NCBI GenBank assembly: GCA_023014335.1
Contig: JAECYW010000010.1
Span: 1,736,001-1,800,000, forward strand
DNA: 64,000 nucleotides
DNA from: Galerina marginata
Lineage: Eukaryota; Basidiomycota; Agaricomycetes; Agaricales; Galerinaceae
Direction of reading: 5' to 3'
A program made the position numbers and the translations under genes. Shown here piece after piece: positions 53,025-64,000 of the stretch. The first letter of the stretch is position 1. Every line of letters starts with the position of its first letter. The notes beneath the pieces are model-generated. The model was not told where the DNA came from. It made no database searches and saw nothing but the letters and a program-made list of their open reading frames with translations.

Positions 53025-55844
53025 ATGTCGTCTTCTCAGATCGCCCAGCCTGGAAACCCGCCGGAGAACTTGAATGCGGAGGAGTCATTGCTGGACGACC
53101 CGGTGAGTGCCACTGAGTGGATAGATGGTTACTCCGTGTTATCCGTCCTGAATCGATCATTCTCAGAAACACGTCGAGGTGGAAGTATTAGAACGGCCTG
53201 AACTTCTGGGTCAGAAAGAATCACTCCAGAGCGTCTCCTCAAAAAAGGAGCATCCAAATTCTGAGGACCCCCCGCCAGAAGAGCAAGTAAGTCATAAGCC
53301 GGTGGACCTCGACTAATTAAAATATTATCTGACCTCATTTGATGGTTCTCAGAAGCACAATCCGGAGGAACAGGCTGAGGTCCCGCAGCGGGCGGCATCG
53401 CTCAAGAGCATCCACTCGGGCACTGGACCGGAGAATCCTCAGGAAGTATTGCCAGATGAACAGGTTAGTCAATAAATACCGACGAAGCGCGATTGAATTT
53501 GCCCTGACTTTGTCCTTGGTTAGACACAAGAAGTTAATCAACCTGAACTTCCGAAGCTATGGCGTATTAGAGACGATTTTCAATTCGCTCCTCCGAAACC
53601 TGAAGGTGATCCGTGGAGTATATTGTTGGAGCCTCTCATGAAGAACGACGAGGCGCAATGCAACGCTTGGAAGGAAGAAGTGCAAAACCTTCTGATATTC
53701 GTGAGTTGCTGCCGAACCTTGCTCCTAAAATTGTTAATCTATACATCATAACTCATAAGGCCGGTCTCTTCTCTGCTGTAGTCACAGCTTTTATTATTGA
53801 ATCTTATAAGACACTCAGGCCCGATCCCAACGACACCATCATTTCTCTGCTATCCATCATCGCAAATCGTCTTGATAACACCACCACCATCCCTGTCCTT
53901 CTGTCTTCCACAAGTGCTGGATCACACTCCTCTCCCGCAGCGTCGTCTATCCGCATCAATAATTTCTGGTTTATCAGTCTCGTCCTCAGCCTCGCAACTG
54001 TCCTTGTCGGCACGATCTCTCTGCAATGGATTCGAGAACATCAAAACTACCCAAATCTTACACCTAGGGACAGCTACGCCTTATTTAACATGCGAGCTGA
54101 AGGGTTGAAGAAATGGCACGTTCCCAAAATCTTCACGGCATTGCCCCTGCTGCTCCAGAGTGCCCTCGTTCTCTTCTTCGTTGGCATCATTGACTTCTTG
54201 TTGGCATTTGGCGATGTAGGAGTCATTATCCCGGTCAGCATGGTGACAATACTCGTCCTGCTATTCCTCGTCGTTACCACCATGCTTCCGACAGTTCAGG
54301 GATTCCTTATGTGCCTGCCCTACCTGTACAGTCGTACTAGCCCAATGTCGCCATCCCAATGTCCATACAAGTCACCTCAGGCACATGCATTTCGCGTCAT
54401 GTTGAGCTCGGTGATTCAGCTCTGTCACAAACTTTATACCGGTGAAAGTTTGTTGTCTAAGTGGTGGTACAAACCAATCAACCTTACTGTCTGCATAATC
54501 ATTACATGGACAAAGAAGACATGGACCGAATTTGATATGGCTTGGTTGAAATTGCGGCATCAATTCATGCAACATTATGACCTTGACAAAGGCTTATACC
54601 CTCGTGATCTATCTGATGTTGACAATGACCCTCCCATTTTCGATCTCACACAGGCTCTCAGGGCACATATAAACAGTCAGGACAATAATGTGATCAAAAA
54701 TTCTCTCTCAGCTCAATACCACTGCTTTTCCGAAGTCTCGGGGTGGGTCACTGATCGTGAAACCAACCAACTCCTTGATGAACCTCTTCAGGCTATCATC
54801 CAAAGCAATGAATATTTCCGAGATATAATGTTCAATGTGAGACGATATGCTGTCAGTTTCACTCGATATTGTGACACTTCCACCCACGTTGAATCCAGAG
54901 CTAACCTCCATCCTTCTTCACTTTCATCAATACTTCACCAAGAAAACATGTTTTTCTTTCATAAAAGCCTATATCGGACTTACGAGGACTTTGACATGGG
55001 GATAAGCAAACACCAGCTAGAACTTGCACTGCGACTCTCAACGGACATTCATATCAGCCAATACAAGCATTCTTTCACTGCAGCCTTGCCTGATTTTTTA
55101 TTTGAACCCTTTTTTGTTGAAGCCGACAAGGATAATGACGGTAAGCTTACCTTCCTATTCCAGTCAGAGGATCAACATTGAATAGCGCTGATATTATTTC
55201 CTGTAGCCCTCCTGTGGCAATGGGTCAATAATTTCTCGATATTTTTCCGGAGTGCTGAAGATGTTCAGAAGCCATACACCCCCGGAGGAACTTTGCAGAC
55301 TCATGAAGACACTCCCCGCTTAATCTGGTATTTCGCTTTTGTCAGGCTAAAAAATACCTTCAGCCTAGATAAAGGACTTCGACCGGCCATACAAGAAAAA
55401 TTCATTGGCACTTTCCGGATGATAACGGATAATTTGATCAAACAAATGTCCGCGCCAGACTTCCAAGAGCCAAACCTCTTGTTTTATCTTACCGGACTAT
55501 ACCTCCACGCCACAAAATCTCGTCAAGAAACATACCATAAGTGCCTGGATGACCTTATATCGGCAATGCGAACTTACAAGGAGAAAACGATAGACGCCGG
55601 TATTATCAACTCTGACCTGGAGGGAATATACAGTAGTCCCTTCACCAAGGAGTTCTATGAAGGAACATTTTCTTCCAAATGGTGGGGCTTTTTAGACAGC
55701 CCTCACGATCGCGGTGGTTCCTCAATTTCTAGGCGATCCCGCCCATCCATAAGAGGACACGCTCGCGTTACTGCACCAGCTTCACCCGATCTTCAGGGCC
55801 TAGCCGACATCCTCACAGCGGCGCCTCCGACCAACAACGCCTGA
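53025..55844 (+). CDS. DUF6535 multi-pass membrane protein, copy D
   Basis: 834 residues in six exons: 53025-53102, 53167-53286, 53353-53463, 53524-53700, 53760-55140, 55207-55844. Phases agree. It starts MSSSQIAQPGNPPENLN. Exon 4 ends in AWKEEVQNLLIF, and exon 5 opens with the family core AGLFSAVVTAFIIESYKTL, followed by four predicted membrane segments (FWFISLVLSLATVLVGTISL; LLLQSALVLFFVGIIDFLLA; VSMVTILVLLFLVVTTMLP). The C-terminal region contains FDMAWLKLRHQFMQHYDLDK and EPNLLFYLTGLYLHATKS. It has the longest tail of the five copies, ending APPTNNA. It lies 1 kb downstream of cofilin and is probably close to the ancestral position of the unit. Confidence 0.85.
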
Positions 55845-56060
55845 TATGTATTTTTTTTGCCCGTATCTCGGCACTGAACCTCTCCGTCGCTACATATGTA
55901 CCCTTGAATAAAAACCACATCGCTTCTCTAAAAAACTTCATAGACCTACATAAGCATCGCACTCTAGCGACACCTCGAATCAACAGGTTACAAGATTCTA
56001 CAATTCTGTTTGTTTTATTCTCCATTCAGTAAATATCTACGGACATGTTGTAAAAAAAAC
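55845..56060. repeat. Conserved 3' flank of DUF6535 copy D
   Basis: Contains cctctccgtcgctacatatg, ttgaataaaaaccacatcgc and attctccattcagtaaatat, closely matching 62995-63185 after copy E and, reversed, the flanks of B and C. Confidence 0.6.
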
Positions 56061-58860
56061 AGATTTATCGATACTTCATACGAAAGTCGTCGATACTTAT
56101 CTTCACTGAAATCTTCCGCCTCCTCTAACTGAGCTCGGGTAAGTAAACCGGAAGCAGATGAACGCGATATCCACTCGAACCACCCCCACCGGGAAAGAGG
56201 CGAGCAGACGGTTGTTTGCGCAGTCGTGCCAGAAGCAAATGCGATTGCAGGTGCCGTCAAGTGCTCAGGCTCTCTTGAGTCTTTCCGAATGCATATGATT
56301 TAGAGAGGAGGGTACGGAAGGATGGATGAGTGGTGTGCATTGCCGTATTAGTACTGGTGTAGAGAATAGTTTTGGACTTGAGCTGTGTCGATAGTGGGTC
56401 CAAAGAAATGTGTCCAACCTTTGTCTAAATTACCCCATCAATAAACGCGGTCGTTAGGCACGCCGATGCTGCTCACCTCCTTCTCCTGCGTCCCATTCTA
56501 TTTGTCTAGCCCGTCTCCCGCATCTCTATCAACCCAAACGCTGGCTGACACCATACATCCTCCGCATACGAACGCCGAATGACGAAGGAGCAGCAACAAG
56601 ACTCCAGTGCTTCTGCTTGTGCTGGTGCCTAGCTCATTCCGTGCGCTGTAGACTGGCCGAACTCGGATCCTGCTGACAACGACCCAAACAAAGGACGGCG
56701 GCGAGGAGAAGACCAGAGACCGAGTGGCTGGGAGCGTCGTTGTCGACCAATGCTTTGTTGGGGTACGAGTGGTTGGACTAGACGGAAACGTCCACACAAA
56801 TCTACAGTATTCCAACATCCGCATCACAGAGTGATAACCAAGGCGCATGCTGGGATTCTCCAAACATCAATGAAGCTGCAGCAGGAACTCCTGCCCATGT
56901 TCGGTCCTCGGCCACCACCTTTCGCTTTGGCTCTTTTCCATTCTCGACGTGGTCGCCGAAACCGAAAGTACCCATTATCTGCTTCTCCGCCCTGGACGTG
57001 ATGATTTGACTCAGCAGGAAGGGCTCTTCGGCATTGTGGCCGCAATATATTTGGGACCCTGATACGTGGTTGAAGAGGACCCAGCGTTGCGGACGATGAG
57101 CTTGGCAGATTTCTCAGGTCAGAAAGCGTTGATTTGGGCTTTGGAGGGGGAGGGCCTGGCGCCGATGCATACGAAAGAGCAGGCAAAGAAGCGAAGGACA
57201 TGGAAGGAAAGGGGAACAGTGTGGTGGTAGACAAGGAAGGAAGACGGTAAAGTTGAGGTTCTGGTGGGAATTTGCCAGCGACAGATGTTTGTTGACGCAA
57301 TTCCTCTCATATTTTCCAGTCAAGATCCACAGGGCAACTTCGCACCTAAATCAAAAGAAAGAAAGATTAGGAAGTCACAAAAATGTTGAAGTACTTTGAC
57401 AATCAGACACACCAGAATGGGAGAAGACACCTTCGAAGTTCGTACTTAAAAACCCCATTCATCCCGACGACCACAGTGCATTTGTCCACCTGCCAGGCTT
57501 GCTCTCGGCAGTGGAGCCTAGAGGCGTGAAACAGAGGGACGCCTGTTGTAATGCGGACGAGGTCGAAGCACAGGAAGAGACAGAGGCTAGTGAGGACACG
57601 AAGACATCTTGGTGGTGTCAAAGTCGATGTCCAGATTCGAAACCCGGACCTGAGACGAGGTGAAGGACGATAGCGAGTGCAATGATGGGTGTGATAGAGA
57701 CGTCGAGTCAACGGAGAGTGGAGAAGGGAGGTCAAAAATTCGACGGCTGAGCCAGAGGACCCACAAGTTGTTCGACTTGTTCCGGTTCTTCCTGTCTGGA
57801 AATGCTATGGTCGTTGCTTATTCGTGGTGGGGCTTTCCAAACGTCGTTGTAGCAGGGATAAACCCCTCTTTTTCTGTTTATATTTCGGCGGCCCTCTCCA
57901 TCTCGACAACGACGCCCGTCCTCGATCAGAAGGTTCGGCCTGATTCTCATTCTGATATCGTCCCTAACCAAAGTGTCCTTCTTCTGCTCCCTTGGCAAAT
58001 TCCGCTTAGGTGGTAAATTCGTCTGGGCGACCAGCAGAGAAGTACAGATTAGGCGCGGCGAAGTGGAGCAGGCGCTGTAATTGATGCCCGCGGATGATTT
58101 GAGTTACGAGTTGACGACAGAGTGGTACTGGGTAGGACAGTGCATCCGCTATTTCATTGGCCTGTAATAGAGGAAGCCCTTCTCCATCTCCCGAAGTTTT
58201 ATTTGGTGTGAGCGGGGGGGCCCGGGGGTTCGGCACTGTCTTCATAAGTAATGAGGATGGCCTGATGCTGTTGTAAACGAAAGTGCATGGGTAGATATGA
58301 TGGTGGGCTGCTGTAGTCAAAGTCGGTGCATTGGCGCAGATACGAAAGGCGTTGTAGGAGGTTGCAGGTGTTGTCGATGTTGGCATTGCCCGTGTCAATG
58401 GTGTCGTCAAAACGGTTGCTGTGTTAGGCGTTGAAATCGGAGTTGAGTTGAACTTGATATCAATTAACGGCCAAGGTGAGAGCGACAGCGCGTTTGAAGA
58501 TGCGACCTAAACTCGTCATCCGAAGATAAGTCATCCCAGGACTCGTATGGCAGCCCAGCGACGACACAACCTTTCGAGTTCTGTAAAGCAAGTAGGAGTT
58601 AGCCAACGAGAATACAGGCATCAAAGCGCGCACGTTCAAAGGTATTTTGAAGAAGAAGAAAAGGCTTAGGGAAGGAAAAGAGGACGAGAGGACAACAACA
58701 CAGCAGAAATTTAGACAGAAAGAATCATCAAAAAGGAGAAAGGCGCGAAAACGGGAAACCACGCTGAACGGGCTCATGCATTCCCAGCTCAGTCATTCCC
58801 ATCCAATTTCGTCATGAAGCGCGACACAACGACATAACTACCATCCATGGTACCAGTAAC
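56061..58860 (-). pseudogene. Scrambled, decayed fragments of an RA-PH-type gene (block D)
   Basis: Read on the minus strand it repeats the pattern of blocks B and C. 56080-56130 resembles the aggaggcgg..gatgag segment of 42630-42680. 56430-56460 reversed gives accgcgtttattgatggg, as in 42090-42115. 57100-57360 reversed contains cgaagttgccctgtggatct and cgcttctttgcctgctcttt, as in 40100-40410. 57820-57850 reversed gives acaacgacgtttgga (41082-41096), and 58000-58480 matches block C 28480-28900. All frames are broken. It converges on the 3' end of copy D. Confidence 0.55.
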
Positions 58861-59388
58861 AAACGGCGAATATGCAGAACCGAAAAGGTCGAGACAGAGG
58901 TCGAGACAGAGAAGCCCACCTTGTCACAGATATATGCAATATAGCAAGCAAATATGAGCCTGGAAATTTGAGCTGGCTCGTAGATGGGGCGGTCCGGCGA
59001 GGAGGGGTTGTCCTAAACAAGGTCGAGAAGGAGTACTGAAGCTTCAACTGTTTTAGGGCGTTTGTCTAATGGGACTTGAGACACCCTCCAAGTAGTTAAC
59101 GTATTAGCGCTAAAGCTTGAAGTGCTGGCGCATTGACGTTCGTCCTTGAGCTGTGCATCACACTTTGACGCAGTTTTCGAACATGTTGCGCCTGCAGAAA
59201 GAGCTATGGCAGGGGCCCCGATGCCGTCCCTGCTGCTCTGGTGGTCGTTGCTGGGAGTAATTTGCAATTGTGGGTGAGGTGGTGGGTTTGGAGAAGAAAA
59301 GAGTTTGTCGCGATCATTCCAAATCACCGATGCATGACAGTGGACCGGACAACCGGTCCCGCTCGTACGTCCAACACGCACCTGTCAC
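58861..59388. other. Unassigned spacer
   Basis: Between block D and the MITE-like pair. Minus-strand frames at 58838-59381 are short and unlike known proteins. No repeat relation was identified. Confidence 0.35.
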
Positions 59389-59592
59389 AGCTGGAGGCGA
59401 ATAATTCTGCGGCGTGCAGAATGTATTGTAGGATCTCAAAGTTCTGCAAATGGCTAAATTTTACGCTGAATTGTTACAAAATTAATACAGATCTTATTGT
59501 TCTCCCCAAAGCGGAATACAAAGTTCTAAGTTTTGCAAAACTTATTGATTTTTCTTGTATTCTGCGCTCCGTAGAATTTTCCACCGCCAGCT
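59389..59592. mobile_element. MITE-like element 1 (about 204 bp)
   Basis: Ends are imperfect inverted repeats of about 35 bp. The left begins AGCTGGAGGCGAATAATTCT; the right, reversed, begins AGCTGGCGGTGGAAAATTCT, and both run into TCTGCGG/TACGGAG..GCAGAAT. There is no coding capacity. It holds a perfect 16-bp palindrome (aagttttgcaaaactt) near 59528. No clear target duplication is visible. Confidence 0.6.
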
Positions 59593-59637
59593 AAGGTTGT
59601 CTATTGTCGGTCAATTTTGGCTCTAAAATATTTCCCC

Positions 59638-59839
59638 AGCTGGCGGTGGATAATTGTGCGGAGCGCAGAATCATTCCAAAACGTATCGCGGGATCATTAA
59701 ATTTAACAATTAGGAGATTTGATGCAGAATTTTAGATTCTGCATCCGTTCTCCCAAAGTTAGAACAAAAAAATCTACATTCTACTATATTTTATGATTCC
59801 ACCAGGATTCTGCATCGCGGAGAAGGGACCGCTCCCAGC
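59638..59839. mobile_element. MITE-like element 2 (about 202 bp), more diverged
   Basis: The left end AGCTGGCGGTGGATAATTGT is near-identical to the reversed right end of element 1. The right end (ggattctgcatcgcggagaa, to ctcccagcc) is a degraded inverted partner. A near-perfect palindrome gatgcagaat-ttta-gattctgcatc lies near 59722. Length and ends match element 1, so they are two copies of one family 45 bp apart. Confidence 0.5.
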
Positions 59840-59859
59840 CGTGTGTAAACCACTCAGGC

Positions 59860-60198
59860 TAATCCACACCACACGGTGCCTTACAAGCGTTTCTGAATTA
59901 CAGCTTCGTTCGACAGTCCGTCCAGGTAGACTGCTACAAGGCACACTGTGTAGAATTTGAAAGAACGCCGTATATCCTCTGGCAGTCACGGTGTTGTCTG
60001 TATTCGTTCTGTTTTTAACTTGGGACTTGACATGATCATGACTGGGAGCTTGACGTGAGTTTGGCCGACCACCGCGGTACACGTGCAGGAGCACAGCTAT
60101 ACAGTCTCTCAGCCAGCTCCATTGGAATTTGACTGGAGATTCCAACTTGTGCCCCCTTCTTAAGTGCCCGCTCGAACTTTCTCTGGAGTCTCGTGCAA
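59860..60198. repeat. Duplicated promoter region of copy E
   Basis: Shares with C and D: tgaattacagcttcgttcga, cagtccgtccag, acttgggacttgacatgatc, gggagcttgacgtgag. The block of similarity to copy C begins near 59863, so the duplication edge lies right after MITE-like element 2. Confidence 0.55.
60080..60085. promoter_or_regulatory. CACGTG site upstream of DUF6535 copy E
   Basis: 114 bp upstream of the ATG in GCGGTACACGTG, as at copy D. Confidence 0.5.
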
Positions 60199-62933
60199 AT
60201 GCCGTCTTCTCAGATTACCCAGCCGCCAAGTCCGCAGGAGAACTTGAAGGCGGAGGAGTCATTGCTGGATGACCAGGTGAGTGGATGGCAATTATGTGTT
60301 ATCCGTCCTCAATCAATGCTTCTCAGAAACAGGATGACGTGGGAATATTAGAACGGCCTGAACTTGGTGGTCAGAGAGGATCACTCCAGAGAACTCACTC
60401 AAACACAGAGCATCGAAATTCGGAAGACTCTCCACCAAAAGAGCCAGTAAGTTGATGGAGGTCGACTACTATCTGTCCTCAATTGATGGTGCTCAGAATC
60501 GAAGTCCGGAGGAACAATCTGAGGTCCCCCATCCGACAGCATCGACTAACTTGAAGAGCATCCACTCAAGCTCTGGACCCGAGGAGGTATTGCCCGATGA
60601 GCAAGTGAGTATATAAATACCGACGAGGTACATTCCTTTTTGTATTAACTTGCTTGCTCCTTAGACACAAAACAAAGAGGAACAACCTGAACTCCCGAAG
60701 ATATGGGATATCGAAGACGAGTTTCAATTCGCTCCTCCGAAGCCCGACCGTGATCCATGGAGTATACTGTTGGAACCTCTCATGAAGGCAGACGAGGCGC
60801 AATGCGACGCTTGGAAGGATGAGGTGCAGAACCTTCTGATATTCGTGAGTTGCTGTCGATCCTTGATTCTCAAATCGTTAATCTAGACATTATAACGCAA
60901 AAGGCCGGTCTCTTCTCTGCTGTAGTCACAGCTTTTATTATTGAATCTTACAAAACACTCAAGCCCGACCCGAACGATACCATCATCTCTCTACTGTCCA
61001 TCATCGCAAATCGCCTTGATAACACCACGACTCCTATCCCAGTCCCTCTTTCTTCCACGGGTCCTGGATCACACTCCTCTCCCGCAGTATCGTCTATCCG
61101 CATCAATAATTTCTGGTTTATCAGTCTCGTCCTCAGCCTCGCAACTGTCCTCGTCGGCACGATCTCCCTGCAATGGATCCGAGAGCATCAAAACTACCCG
61201 AGCCTGACACCTCGAGACAGTTACGCTCTATTTAACATGCGAGCCGACGGGTTGAAGAAATGGCACGTTCCTGAAATCTTCACAGCGCTGCCTCTGCTCC
61301 TCCAGAGCGCTCTCGTCCTCTTCTTAGCTGGCATTATCGACTTCTTGTTGGCATTTGGGGACATAACAGTGATCATCCCGGTCAGCGTGGTGACAATACT
61401 TGTCCTACTGTTTCTCGTCATTACTACCATGCTTCCGACAGTTCAGGGAGTCCTCATGTGTCTACCTTATCCCTACAGCCGGACCAGCCCAATTTCCCCA
61501 TCTCAATGTCCATACAAGTCACCTCAGGCACATGCATTTCGCGTCATGCTAAGCTCGGTGATTCAGCTCTGTCACAAACTTTATACTGGTAAAAGTTTGT
61601 TGTCTAAGTGGTGGTACGAACCAATCAACCTTTCTGTCTGCGTAATGATTACATGGACGAAGAAGACATGGACTGAGTTCGATATGGCCTGGTTAAAACT
61701 GCGACATCAGTTCATGCAACGTTATGACCTTGACAAAGGCTCATACCTGTTTGTTGTTGATAATGACCTGCCCATATTTGATCTCGCACAGGCTCTAAAG
61801 GCACATATAAACAGTCAGGACACTAATGTGATCAAAAATTCTCTCTCAGCCCAATACCACTGCTTTTCCGAAGTCTCGAAATGGGTCACTGATCATAACA
61901 CTGGCAATGATTGTCTTCAAGCTCTTGTCCAAAGCAATGAATATCTCCGAGATGTAATGCTGCTCAATAGGGGACGACATTCTGCCAGTTTCACCACATT
62001 TTGTGACATTGCCACTCATGTTGAATCTGGCAATATGCGGGCCTATTCTTCTAAACTTCCAATGATACTTCATCAAGAAAACATGTTTTTCTTTCTTCAA
62101 AGCCTAAATTGGTCTTTCAAGGACTTTGACATCGACACGGGGTTCAGCAAACACAAGCTAGAACTTGCAACGCGACTCTCAACAAACATTCATAACGGCG
62201 AATACAAGCATTCTTCCACTGCAGCTCTGCTGCCAGTGCCTGATTTTCTTTTTCAGCCCTTCACTGTTGCAGGACAAAAGGATTATGACCGTAAGTTTTA
62301 ATTTCTATTCTGGACTGAGAATCTACACAAAATGGTGCTGATATTATTGCTGTAGCCTTCTTGTGGCAATGGGTCAATAATTTTTCTACATTTTTCCGAA
62401 ACACTGTAGGTGTTCAGATGCCATACACCGCCGGTGGAACTTTGCAGACCCATCGAGCGACTCCCATCTTAACCTGGGGTTTCACTTTCGTCAGTCCAGA
62501 AGAGGTTTTCAGCCTTGATGAAGGACTTCGACCAGCCATACAAAAAAAATTCATTGGCACTTTCCGGATGATAACGGACAATTTGAACGAACAAATGTCC
62601 TCGCCAGACTTCCGAGAGCCGAACCTCTTGTTTTATCTTACCGGATTATACCTCCACGCCACAAAATCTCGTCAAGAAACATACCATATGTGCCTGGATG
62701 ACCTTATATCGGCAATGCGAACTTACAAGGAAAGAACGATAGACGCCGGTATTATCAACTCAGACCTGGAGGAAATATACAGTGGTCCCTTTATTGGAGG
62801 ACCATTTTCTTCCAAGTGGTGGAACTTTTTAGACAGCCCTCGCGATCGCGGTGGTTCCTCGATGTCTAGGCGATCTCGTCCTTCCATAAGAGAACACACC
62901 GGTGTTACTGCACCAGTTTCACCCGATCCTTAA
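60199..62933 (+). CDS. DUF6535 multi-pass membrane protein, copy E
   Basis: 816 residues in six exons: 60199-60276, 60327-60446, 60497-60604, 60665-60844, 60904-62290, 62356-62933. Phases agree. It starts MPSSQITQPPSPQENLK. Residues 1-162 are hydrophilic and acidic. Membrane segments are predicted at about 163-182 (AGLFSAVVTAFIIESYKTL), 232-252, 290-313 and 318-340. The long C-terminal part (about 345-816) is soluble, with FDMAWLKLRHQFMQRYDLDK and EPNLLFYLTGLYLHATKS. A pocket before the rod region (YDLDKGSYLFVVDNDLP) is a few residues shorter than in the other copies. Function unknown; the family is expanded in mushrooms. Confidence 0.85.
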
Positions 62934-63240
62934 AGCCTGGCCAACATACTCACAGCGGCGCCTCCGACCAACGACGCCTGACGTTATGTATTTTTTTTTT
63001 GCCGCCTCTCGGCACTGAACCTCTCTCTGTCGCTACATATGTGCCCTTGAATAAAAACCACATCGCTTCTCTAAAAAACTTCATAGACCTACATAAGCAT
63101 CCCGTAGCACTCTCTAGCGACACCTCCAATCAACAGGTTACAAGATTCTACAGTTCTGCTTATTTTATTTTCCATTCAGTACATACCTATGGACATGTTG
63201 TACAAAAACAAATTTATTGATACTACTAAAATAGGCACTC
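62934..63240. repeat. Conserved 3' flank of DUF6535 copy E
   Basis: Near-identical to 55845-56060 over long stretches (ttgaataaaaaccacatcgc, aaaaaacttcatagacctac). Confidence 0.6.
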
Positions 63241-64000
63241 GTGTCCTCATACGAAAGTCATCGATATTCATCTTCATTGGCGTCTTCCGCCTCCTTTAAC
63301 TGAGGTCATGTAATAAAGCTGGAGGCGGATGATCGCAAGATTTGCTCGAAGGTCGAACCGCCCGCCCCAGCAAAGAGGCGAGGAGCCACGATTGTCTGCG
63401 CAGTCGTGCCAAAATCAGATGTGATCGCATGTGTTGTCGTGTGCTCAGGCTTTCTCAGTCTTTCCGTAAGCAAATGATCCAGAGAGGAGGGTACGGAAGG
63501 ATAGACGAGTGTCGTGCGTTGCCGTATTTGTACCGGTATAGATAGAATAGTTTTGGACTTGAGCTGTGTCGTAGTGGGTCCAAAGAATTACTTAGGAGTC
63601 CAACCTTTGTCTAAATTAACCCATCAATAAACGCGGTCGTTAGGCAGTCCGATGCTGCTCACCTTTTTCTCCTGCGTCCCATTCTATTCGTCTAGCCCGT
63701 CTTCCACATTTCTACCAAAAACCCTGACTGACACCCTACATCCTCTGCATAACGAACGGCAAATGATGAAGTGGCCCCTGCATATGGAGCAGCACCAAAC
63801 CCTCGTACTCTGCCTGTGCTGGCATAGCGCATTACGTTCACTGCAAACTGGGCCAAACTTGGATCATGCTGATGTTTTTTAGCGGCCCGCATGTGAAGAC
63901 GGGAAGCGGCAGGTGTTCATGGTCCACACCCGCAGAATTCGCCAAGCTGAAAGATGACGCAGAAGAAGTTTGTACGTGCTTGAGGGTGTGCGAGGGTCAG
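63241..64000 (-). pseudogene. RA-PH-type gene fragments (block E), running off the window
   Basis: Closely matches 56080-56760 of block D (cagagaggagggtacggaag, ataaacgcggtcgttaggca, ccgatgctgctcacc). The D and E blocks are therefore duplicated well beyond the gene, and the unit continues past the right edge. Confidence 0.55.

Noticed and set aside
1..64000. CRISPR arrays, LTR retrotransposons, rRNA genes, telomere repeats
   Set aside because: None seen on either strand; the repeats present are gene duplications, one pogo-like element and MITE-like elements.

Overview
This is a nuclear window from a filamentous basidiomycete, most likely an Agaricomycete. Genes carry many short introns (about 45-75 nt) with GT..AG borders. 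The families present are typical of that group: F-box proteins with a coiled coil ahead of the box, M43-type secreted metalloproteases, and proteins I recognise as DUF6535. There is also a tRNA-Leu with a nuclear-type intron. No bacterial, organellar or viral genes were seen. All similarities were judged by eye from the sequence; no database was searched.

Left part (1-16,300): an F-box-type C-terminal fragment at the left edge, an M43 metalloprotease, two decayed or small hypothetical loci, a complete pogo-like DNA transposon (6045-9327), an intact F-box gene, an F-box fragment, two more M43 metalloproteases (minus strand), and a tRNA-Leu(AAG).

Outer arms (16,500-33,900 and 52,000-64,000): five paralogous six-exon (one five-exon) DUF6535 membrane-protein genes. 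Copies A, B and C are on the minus strand at 16544-19307, 22650-25331 and 30782-33498. Copies D and E are on the plus strand at 53025-55844 and 60199-62933. All point away from the central block. Four of them (B-E) share promoter and 3' flanks and are followed by long, scrambled, decayed copies of part of the RA-PH gene in the core. Copy B is also preceded by a truncated copy of the core cofilin gene. The arms are therefore segmental duplications whose borrowed pieces come from the core or from close relatives of it.

Core (37,331-52,043): four well-conserved genes in compact order. These are a 2288-residue RA-PH domain protein, the FACT subunit POB3 (minus), alpha-actinin (plus; head to head with POB3 over 163 bp) and cofilin (plus). 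Actinin and cofilin both act on F-actin, and the RA-PH protein is of a kind that links small GTPases to the membrane and cytoskeleton. POB3 is a chromatin factor. Between copy C and the core lies about 3.4 kb without a convincing gene.

The most notable observations are the divergent DUF6535 cluster with a CACGTG site conserved at every copy, the capture and scrambling of neighbouring gene pieces within the duplicated unit, the intact pogo-like element, and a pair of about 200-bp MITE-like elements at 59389-59839.
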